Assembly (NCBI GenBank): GCA_910578095.1
Contig: CAJTOZ010000022.1
Span: 1 to 39,386 of the forward strand
Reading direction: 5' to 3'
DNA: 39,386 nt
Origin: an uncultured Muribaculaceae bacterium
GTDB lineage: Bacteria > Bacteroidota > Bacteroidia > Bacteroidales > Muribaculaceae
Shown here: in pieces, positions 34,001-39,386 of the stretch
How positions within the stretch are numbered: the stretch's first letter is position 1
Layout: each line of letters starts with the position of its first letter
The notes under the pieces: generated by a model
The model's input: only the letters and a program-made list of their open reading frames with translations
Databases searched by the model: none
What the model was told of the DNA's origin: nothing
Position numbers and translations under genes: made by a program

Positions 34001-34494
34001 CCAAATGGCTCATGTTCAAGAACAAAAACTACAACCTTATCGACAGCATGAGCGTAGAGCTGCTCATAGACAAAGGCATGATGGAGCTGTTTCCATTCGT
34101 ATTCAACCTCGACCGCTACCGTCTCGGCGTGCAGGGCTACAACGACATGGCCATGAACTTCAACTACCATGTGGCCGTGCTGAAATCGCCGTTGCCATTC
34201 AAATTCGGCATCACCCTGAAAGGAAACCCCGACGACTTCAAGGTGCGTCTGGGCAAGGCACGCTTCAACGAGCGCACGGCCATAGAACGCCCGGCCATAG
34301 TCGACACCACACGCATCAATCTCCTGCGGCAGATCGAGGGTATATTCCGCCGCGGCGTGGCCAATTCGCGTATTGCCCCGCTCAAATTCGCCACGCGCCC
34401 GCAGGCACAGAACATAGACTTAAACTCCGACACCCTCTCCCGAGCTGATTCGCTCGTGCTCATACGCGAGGGGCTCATTCCCGCACCACGATGA
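31048..34494 (+). CDS. AsmA-like envelope protein
   Basis: This large 1148-residue protein has one N-terminal membrane segment (about 17-40: LLKILLWTLMGLTLTIVAIL). A long periplasmic region follows, made of repeated beta-rich segments. The start pattern after the membrane segment (LTPLVKNIAEKSLEADISLSRVELGLRASFPFLELRVDSLAV) is typical of AsmA/TamB-related proteins, and the C-terminal part (about 1010-1110) again matches AsmA-type repeats. Such proteins are thought to help move lipids or assemble outer-membrane components between the membranes. Its stop overlaps the HAD phosphatase start by ATGA. The substrate is unknown. Confidence 0.85.
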   Translation: MTARQAAPPYPLWRRLLKILLWTLMGLTLTIVAILICTVNMLQPERLTPLVKNIAEKSLEADISLSRVELGLRASFPFLELRVDSLAVVSRDMRALPDSTRAALPQYADTLMSMRSFRGGINLASLAMGEIDLSDIVVDAAAINIVTAPDGTCNYLITRPDTSVSEGSTEMPAINMTRFELRSPGPVRYYNATAPEGPDSITVELHPAELASKGSPMYTLSFGGNLHMPMLGAFNLWELPFALDGGIRWDPAEPARIRLDDFRASAAFLQSRFSADIDFGDELILRELDFNLDPVRIDTLLSCLPDSTRRSIPMLKGLYTDAAAELGMRLVKPFNTATDTIPYADARIAVRPCRVEMGRSVLHDVEVLANVALRGNNPADAAIEIERLHMAGPATDLTLSGTISDIGPDPAFDCRLSGFSDLRRLPPVLLNLVEGSLSGSLQADLHLSGRPSMFSRDGFHRLLARGSLDGTKLYWLADDTLRAAYVHSARFSFGTNESDTTGGRRADSLLEARISLDSASYLDHDISVRTTGLRLGVGASNRHLSSDTTAIIPMGGGLSIASLRIQSISDSIGVVARDLGGRIVMTRHNGASHRPDFRLDIAAGRMAVGTPDVRFMLTKANIIANAHMLPPTERQKRIRRTADSLRILHPEIPLDSVYALAVMEHRRRPGARPRVHPETTADDREIIDWGTSRGLARILTRWVLGGTVSAERAGLYTPAFPLRNRVRNFNLSFTTDSVRLNNVQYKVGHSDFTLTGRITNIKRALTSRTGRQSLRMDFDLVSDTVDINQLAAATFAGAAYSQRRAAGAGGALAMTDDMADDNMGAEMAQTADSLAGPVLIPANIDAELRLRARNVLYSDLLLHDLDGSALMCNGRVNFHNLRASSDIGSVDLSALYSAPEPADMQFGFGLVLKGFNIERFLRLVPAIDSIMPLMRDISGIIDANIAATVDIEPNMDLDLSTLNAAVRMEGDSLRLLDGDTYRTMAKWLMFKNKNYNLIDSMSVELLIDKGMMELFPFVFNLDRYRLGVQGYNDMAMNFNYHVAVLKSPLPFKFGITLKGNPDDFKVRLGKARFNERTAIERPAIVDTTRINLLRQIEGIFRRGVANSRIAPLKFATRPQAQNIDLNSDTLSRADSLVLIREGLIPAPR

Positions 34495-35219
34495 ACCTGA
34501 AAGACATAATCACAAGTTTCAAGACATCGCGCGGCTACACCCGCATCATACCGCGCGCCGCCTTGTTCGACATGGACGGCACTCTCTACGACTCCATGCC
34601 GGGCCATGCCTACGCCTGGATGAAAATGTGCGATGAGGCCGGTCTGCAAGCCACTCCCGACGATTTTTTCATGGCCGAGGGACGCACCGGCGCCGACACT
34701 ATAGAAATGCTGTTCCGGCGCAACTACGGACGCAGCGCCACCGCCGACGACGTGGAACGCCTGTATGCCATCAAAAGCGCCAATTTCCGGGCGCTCCCGC
34801 CTGTACAACTGATGCCCGGAGCGCAGGAAGCGGTGGGGGCATGCATGAATGCAGGCCTCACCACGGTGCTTGTGACCGGGTCGGGACAAAGTTCGCTCAT
34901 AGAACGCCTCGCCACCGACTATCCCGGAGCGTTCAGCCTCAAGGTGAGTTCGCGCGACGTGCGCCACGGCAAGCCCCGTCCCGAACCATACATACGAGCC
35001 ATGCAGATGGCAGCGGTGGAGCCATGGGAAGCCATAGTTGTGGAAAACGCCCCATTGGGCGTGCAAAGCGGCGTGGCTGCAGGAGTATTTACCATCGGGG
35101 TGGCCACAGGCCTCCCTCCACAGGTACTCGCCGAAGCCGGCGCCGATGTGGTGTTCACATCCATGCCGGAATGCGCGGCGGCCATGCCTCAGCTACTGGA
35201 AGCCCTCAGGAATGCCTGA
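34491..35219 (+). CDS. HAD-superfamily hydrolase (beta-phosphoglucomutase/phosphatase-like)
   Basis: This 242-residue cytoplasmic HAD protein has motif I D27-x-D29 in ALFDMDGTLYDSM, a helical cap (about 38-105), motif II Thr/Ser in VLVTGSG (about 126-131), motif III lysine in RHGKPRPEPY and motif IV in IVVENAPLGVQSG. The motif IV and cap pattern resembles the phosphoglucomutase/phosphatase branch (subfamily IA). It is translationally linked to the AsmA-like gene (ATGA overlap) and lies directly before aroB. The substrate cannot be inferred. Confidence 0.9.
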   Translation: MNLKDIITSFKTSRGYTRIIPRAALFDMDGTLYDSMPGHAYAWMKMCDEAGLQATPDDFFMAEGRTGADTIEMLFRRNYGRSATADDVERLYAIKSANFRALPPVQLMPGAQEAVGACMNAGLTTVLVTGSGQSSLIERLATDYPGAFSLKVSSRDVRHGKPRPEPYIRAMQMAAVEPWEAIVVENAPLGVQSGVAAGVFTIGVATGLPPQVLAEAGADVVFTSMPECAAAMPQLLEALRNA

Positions 35220-35220
35220 T

Positions 35221-36285
35221 ATGGAAGAACGGGTAATATTCACCAATGCTCCGGGAGAGGAAATCGACAGCATAGCCGGAGAAGCCGGTGCCACACAGAT
35301 TTTTGTCATCGCCGACACCAACACCGAAGCCCTATGCCTGCCGCTGTTGCGCGACCAATCGACCGCCGTAGCCACCGCACGCGTGCTGACAGTGTCCCCC
35401 GGCGATGCCAACAAGAATATCGACACTGCAACCGCCCTATGGCGGGCGCTCGGCAATGCCGGAGCCACACGGCGCTCCATGGTGGTGAACCTCGGGGGCG
35501 GCATGGTCTCCGACCTCGGGGGCTTTGTGGCATCCACATTCAAGCGCGGAATGCGCTACATCAATGTGCCCACTACCCTGCTCGGTGCGGTGGACGCCGC
35601 CGTAGGAGGAAAAACCGGAATCAATTTCGGCGGTCTTAAAAATGAAATCGGCGTGTTCGGCCATCCGGAGGCCACTATCGTCGGCACATGTTTCTTCGGC
35701 ACACTCCCCCTCGTGGAGCTGCAGTCGGGCTACGGAGAGATCCTCAAACACGCACTGCTCAGCGGCCCCGAGGCCCTATCGGAAGTGCTGGGCAGTAACG
35801 TGGCCGACATAAGCGCCGACACCATGCTGCGGCTGCTGCGCGACAGCATACAGCTGAAAATGCGCATCGTGGAATCCGACCCCACGGAGCGCGGCCCACG
35901 CAAAGCACTGAATTTCGGTCACACTGTGGGCCACGCTTTCGAGGCCATTGCCATAGAGCGGGGCACCCCTGTGCCACATGGCTATGCCGTGGCCCGCGGA
36001 TGCGTGGTGGAAATGATTCTCAGCCACATGCAGCTGGCGATGCCCACGGCACCGCTCTACCGGGTGGCTGCCTACGTCAAGGAAAACTATGGAGCGCAGC
36101 CCCTCAGCTGCGACGACTATCCGCAACTAATGCAGCTGATGAGACACGACAAAAAAAACGCCTCTGCAGACGCCATCAATTTCACTTTGCTGAAAAATCC
36201 CGGCGAGCCCGTCACGGACTGCACCGCTCCTGCCACCGACATAGAAACCGCCCTCGACATCTATCGCGACATCATGGGAGCATAG
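35221..36285 (+). CDS. aroB: 3-Dehydroquinate synthase
   Basis: This 354-residue cytoplasmic enzyme carries out the second step of the shikimate pathway, turning DAHP into 3-dehydroquinate with NAD+ and a metal ion. Motifs are the NAD-binding GGGMVSDLGG (92-101), PTTLLGAVDAAVGGKTGIN with Lys131, YGEILKHALL with Glu173, FGHTVGHAFE with His238 and PHGYAVA with His253. Glu173, His238 and His253 are the expected metal ligands. The start is placed at 35221, one base after the HAD stop. An ATG at 35212 would overlap the HAD gene and add three residues. It is last in the run and ends 3 nt from the convergent sugar transferase stop. Confidence 0.96.
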   Translation: MEERVIFTNAPGEEIDSIAGEAGATQIFVIADTNTEALCLPLLRDQSTAVATARVLTVSPGDANKNIDTATALWRALGNAGATRRSMVVNLGGGMVSDLGGFVASTFKRGMRYINVPTTLLGAVDAAVGGKTGINFGGLKNEIGVFGHPEATIVGTCFFGTLPLVELQSGYGEILKHALLSGPEALSEVLGSNVADISADTMLRLLRDSIQLKMRIVESDPTERGPRKALNFGHTVGHAFEAIAIERGTPVPHGYAVARGCVVEMILSHMQLAMPTAPLYRVAAYVKENYGAQPLSCDDYPQLMQLMRHDKKNASADAINFTLLKNPGEPVTDCTAPATDIETALDIYRDIMGA

Positions 36286-36288
36286 GCC

Positions 36289-37674
36289 CTACACCGCATT
36301 GCTTTCGCCGCGCAGGGCGTTTATGACCGTGCGTATCATGATCTTGACATCCAACAGCAGCGTCCAGTGCTCGATGTACCACACATCGGCCTCCACGCGG
36401 CGCTCCATTTTCCACAGTTCGTCGGTGGGCCCGCGGAATCCCGTCACCTGGGCCCATCCCGTGATTCCGGGCTTGACAGCGTGGCGCGCCATGTAGCGGT
36501 CTATCTGCTTGCTGTAGTCATCCGTGTGCTTGAGCATGTGAGGGCGCGGACCCACTATCGACATATCGCCGCGCCACACATTGATGAACTGCGGCAGCTC
36601 GTCGATGCTCGTGCGCCGCAGGAAAGAGCCTATGCGGGTGACGCGCGGATCGCCGGCCGTGGCCTGCCGCGTGTCGGCGTCGGCACTGCTGCGCATGGTG
36701 CGGAATTTAAGACAACTGAACGTGCGCCCGTGGTAGCCGGTGCGCTCCTGCCTGAAATACACAGGACCGCGCGACGACATTTTTATGGCAATGGCCACAG
36801 GCACATAAATGAGCGGGTACACACAGAGAAAAGCGCTGCTCACCACCAGATCGAAGGCCCGCTTCACCCCGCGGTTCAGCAACGATTTAAGCGGATTGGG
36901 GCGCACGCCCATCACCGTCATGGAGCCCACGGTGGCAAGTTCCATACCGCGCTGCACATAGCGCGACAACTGCGGAACGAACAGGAAGTCGGCACCTACG
37001 TCGTCGGCCGTGCGGAGCACTTCGGCGGCATGGCGGCCGCTGCCGTCGGTGGAGCGGCAGTAGAACACCTGATGCACGCGCTCGCGACGCATGAAATCGG
37101 CCAGCTGCTCTATTGTGCCCACATAGTGTCCTGAGAATCCGGCGGGGCATGCATCGTCAAAAAATCCGAGCATACGGTAGCCGAAACCGGCATCGCGGCC
37201 AAGTTCGGCAGCCAGACGCTCGCCGGTGGGGTTGGCTCCCACTATCACCACCCGCGCATATCCCCGCCCATGGCGGCGGTAGATTTTGAGCAACCCTCGC
37301 GAGAGCAGGCGCAGACACAGCAATCCGCCGAACATCATGGCATAGAATACGGCGAGGGCCCGCACCGGCATGTCGATACCGAGCACAGCTATGAATGCCA
37401 GGAAAAAGAGCGCATGGAGCGCCACATCGCTCAGTGCCTGACGGGCCACCACATCAAGCTGCAGCGCACGGTGGAGGCCACGACGCCATCCCCACCACAG
37501 CTCCGGGACAAGGCTGAGATTAACTATCACGCCCAATTCACGGGCACCGTTGGCGGCAAATGTGGGAAACATGGCGCACACGAAGGCAAAAAGCAGGTTC
37601 ACCAACGCTATATCGGCGATGGCGAAAATGGCCGGAATGAAACGGCCGCGTGGCAGAGGGCGCTTGCTTGACAT
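36289..37674 (-). CDS. Polyprenyl-phosphate sugar phosphotransferase (WcaJ-like)
   Basis: This 461-residue membrane protein has about four hydrophobic segments in the first 125 residues and a CoA-binding-like/NAD-fold middle domain (VVIVGANPTGERLAAELG, about 141-158). One more membrane segment lies near 270-290, and a C-terminal bacterial sugar transferase domain follows. That domain shows KRAFDLVVSSAFL, GPVYFRQERTGYHG, CLKFRTMR, the Asp-Glu catalytic pair in TSIDELPQF, GPRPH and PGITGWAQV. It would transfer a sugar-1-phosphate to undecaprenyl phosphate, the first step of capsule, exopolysaccharide or O-antigen synthesis. No other polysaccharide genes are nearby in the window. Confidence 0.93.
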   Translation of the reverse strand: MSSKRPLPRGRFIPAIFAIADIALVNLLFAFVCAMFPTFAANGARELGVIVNLSLVPELWWGWRRGLHRALQLDVVARQALSDVALHALFFLAFIAVLGIDMPVRALAVFYAMMFGGLLCLRLLSRGLLKIYRRHGRGYARVVIVGANPTGERLAAELGRDAGFGYRMLGFFDDACPAGFSGHYVGTIEQLADFMRRERVHQVFYCRSTDGSGRHAAEVLRTADDVGADFLFVPQLSRYVQRGMELATVGSMTVMGVRPNPLKSLLNRGVKRAFDLVVSSAFLCVYPLIYVPVAIAIKMSSRGPVYFRQERTGYHGRTFSCLKFRTMRSSADADTRQATAGDPRVTRIGSFLRRTSIDELPQFINVWRGDMSIVGPRPHMLKHTDDYSKQIDRYMARHAVKPGITGWAQVTGFRGPTDELWKMERRVEADVWYIEHWTLLLDVKIMIRTVINALRGESNAV

Positions 37675-37692
37675 GTGTGCGGCAGGTGTACA

Positions 37693-37720
37693 GTAGGGAC
37701 GCGGCGCGCCGCGTCCCTAC
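37693..37720. repeat. Solo 28-nt perfect palindrome with REP-like ends
   Basis: The arm GTAGGGACGCGGCG (37693-37706) is followed by its exact reverse complement. The outer part GTAG-GGACGC equals the start of the REP hairpins around the RAYT gene, while the centre differs. It sits between the DUF349 and sugar transferase genes and has no T-tract, so it is probably a REP-family element rather than a plain terminator. Confidence 0.75.
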
Positions 37721-37746
37721 ATGCGTGTGGGGTTGTTATGCGAGTG

Positions 37747-39386
37747 TTACTTGTTAAGCATCTTCATTTTTTCGGTGATCTCCGCGATATCCTCGCGCAG
37801 GCGCTCTATCTTGCGCTCGAAATCGCGAACGAGCGAGTTGCCGCTCTTGCTCTTGGCGTTGAGGAAGCCGAGATTGTTCTCAAGCGTGCGGAGTTCGGCG
37901 CGCTTGGCCTCGGCGACACGTGCCAGACGGTCGCGCTCGCGGTCGGCGCTGTCGCCCTCCATGCGTGCGACGGCTCCTGCAAACTGCTCACGGCGTTCGC
38001 GGCGGCGTGCGCCGGAGATTCCGTCGCGCAGCTCGTCGAGGCGTGCGCGGTATTGCTCATACACCTTGTCTTTCTCGCGGAAAGGCACATGGCCGATGGT
38101 CTGCCATTCGTCCTGAATCTCCTTTATAGCGGCGAGAAGTTCGGCACGGGGCGTGTCGGAAGAAAGCGCGTTGAGACGGTCCACCAGGGCGCGTTTGGCA
38201 GCAAGGTTGGCATTCTCTTCGTTGCGTCGTCCGGTGCCTGCCTTCTTCTTCTGATCGAAGAAATAATTGCAAGCGTCCATGAAGCGGCGCCAGAGGGCAT
38301 CGCTATGGCGTTTCGCCACAGGTCCTGTGGCACGCCATTCCTGCTGCATGGCCACAAAACGTGCGCCGGCCTTGGACCATTCCTTGCTGTCCTTCAGAGC
38401 CTCGGCCTCATCGGCAAGGGCCGTCTTAGCAGCCAGATTGGCGGCGAGCTGTTCGCGGGTGTTGCGGAAATATTCAGCCTTTGCAGCGAAGAATTTATCG
38501 CAGGCGGCACGGAACCGGCCGAAGAGGTCGCGGTTGGCACGGCGCGATGCATAACCGAGTTCTTTCCATTTTGCCTGCAGTTCCTGAATGGTGGCCGTGG
38601 CCTTGTCCCATGCGCTGAATCCGTTGAGCGCTGCGGTGTCGATAGCCTCCACCTGCTCACAGAGCGCTTCCTTGGCGGCCTCGGCTTCGGCCTCGCGGGC
38701 TTTGCGCTCCTCGAAATATGCCTGGTAGCGCTTGTTGACAGTTGCACTCGCGGCCTTGAACTTATCCCATATTTCATCGCGCAACTCCTTGGCCACCGGG
38801 CCTATGCGGCGCCATTTGTTGTGCAGCTCCTGCAAGCGGCGGTAGGCTGTGATGACATCGTCCTCGGCAGCCAGAGCCTCGGCTTCCTCGAGCAGCAGAG
38901 TTTTGCTGTCGAGATTCTTCTTGAAGTCGTAGTCGCGCAGTTCTTTGTTTATCTTGAGGTTGTCGCTGTAGCGCTCGCGGGCGTCCTGGAAGCGCTTCCA
39001 CACCCCGGTTTCCTCCGTGGGTTCCACATCGCCGATGGCGTTGAACTCGTCCTGAAGCTCGCGATAGCGCGGGAACGTGCGGTTCACATTGTCGGTGTCA
39101 TCGGCAAGTGCGGTGATCTCTTCTATTATAGCATTCTTACGCTCGAGATTGGCTGCGCGCACGGCTTCCTGCTCGGCAGTCCAGGCGGCTTTTTTATCGC
39201 GTATCTGCGCAAGGATGGCGGCAAACATCTCCTCCTGCTTGACAGCGGCGGCCACGGTCTCCGCATCGGGTTCGGCGGCGGCGGTGTCGGCGGCAGCGTT
39301 GTCGGCGGCAGCGGCCGGGCGCAGGGCGTTCCACAGCGAGCGCAGGCGGCGCACATCATCGCCGGCGATATCGGCGGCCTCACCGG
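37747..39386 (-). CDS. DUF349-repeat coiled-coil protein, 5' end beyond right edge
   Basis: The reading frame stays open to base 39386, so the true start lies outside the window; an internal GTG at 39354 is not a convincing start. At least 546 residues are visible. After an Ala-rich N-terminal stretch there are about five to six DUF349 repeats of about 70 residues, each with the pattern LQxxWKxxGxxxxRxxxxLxxxFxxACDxFF (for example WKELGYASRRANRDLFGRF, WRATGPVAKRHSDALWRRF). The C-terminal tail is coiled coil with a terminal heptad-like end. The family is common in Bacteroidetes; its function is not well established, and I offer none. A 72-nt gap with a palindrome separates it from the sugar transferase gene downstream. 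Confidence 0.9.
   Translation of the reverse strand, partial: GEAADIAGDDVRRLRSLWNALRPAAAADNAAADTAAAEPDAETVAAAVKQEEMFAAILAQIRDKKAAWTAEQEAVRAANLERKNAIIEEITALADDTDNVNRTFPRYRELQDEFNAIGDVEPTEETGVWKRFQDARERYSDNLKINKELRDYDFKKNLDSKTLLLEEAEALAAEDDVITAYRRLQELHNKWRRIGPVAKELRDEIWDKFKAASATVNKRYQAYFEERKAREAEAEAAKEALCEQVEAIDTAALNGFSAWDKATATIQELQAKWKELGYASRRANRDLFGRFRAACDKFFAAKAEYFRNTREQLAANLAAKTALADEAEALKDSKEWSKAGARFVAMQQEWRATGPVAKRHSDALWRRFMDACNYFFDQKKKAGTGRRNEENANLAAKRALVDRLNALSSDTPRAELLAAIKEIQDEWQTIGHVPFREKDKVYEQYRARLDELRDGISGARRRERREQFAGAVARMEGDSADRERDRLARVAEAKRAELRTLENNLGFLNAKSKSGNSLVRDFERKIERLREDIAEITEKMKMLNK

Noticed and set aside
39352..39354. GTG at 39354 as the start of the DUF349 gene
   Set aside because: The frame continues open to the window edge with similar composition, so the gene most likely begins outside.

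Overview
The window reads as a Bacteroidales chromosome. The evidence is a SusC/SusD pair, a hybrid two-component system (HTCS) regulator, Bacteroidetes-type promoters (TTTG, about 20 nt, then TAnnTTTG), almost no Shine-Dalgarno sequences, and a DUF349 protein. The high GC content and strong C/G third-position bias suggest a Muribaculaceae-like gut lineage rather than Bacteroides proper; that placement is an inference.

Bases 1-26188 are mostly one polysaccharide utilization locus (PUL). On the minus strand, reading right to left, lie the HTCS sensor/regulator, a GH31 with a PA14 insert (alpha-xylosidase type), a GH2, a GH3, and at the left edge the first 12 codons of what looks like xylose isomerase (xylA). 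Diverging from the HTCS on the plus strand are susC, susD, two surface lipoproteins and a GH5 endoglucanase with two BACON-like domains. A GH97 follows after an interruption. The enzyme set (surface GH5 endo-enzyme, then periplasmic alpha-xylosidase, beta-galactosidase-like GH2 and beta-glucosidase-like GH3), with xylose isomerase next door, best fits xyloglucan or a related xylosylated glucan. The proposed flow is: GH5 cuts at the surface, SusCD and the lipoproteins bind and import, GH31/GH2/GH3 trim in the periplasm, and XylA takes the xylose into metabolism.

Between GH5 and GH97 (about 23195-24120) sits a REP/RAYT element. It has a small AT-rich HUH/Y1 transposase gene flanked by hairpin repeats that start with GTAG or GTAC. 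A three-copy 89-nt tandem array alternates the two orientations. The stems carry paired (compensatory) changes, and one perfect repeat hairpin lies in frame inside the transposase gene itself. Two solo 28-nt palindromes of similar design occur elsewhere in the window (4885-4912 and 37693-37720). This is the least ordinary system here.

Bases 26198-39386 are mainly housekeeping. There is a 46-bp perfect palindrome between convergent genes. A tightly overlapping minus-strand trio follows: birA, a TrmH-type RNA methyltransferase and a peptidase S66. A plus-strand run comes next: an M15-like lipoprotein (DUF5715-like), a GH43, a large AsmA-like protein, a HAD phosphatase and aroB. On the minus strand are a polyprenyl-phosphate sugar transferase and a DUF349 protein that is cut by the right edge. 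I saw no tRNA, rRNA or CRISPR array.
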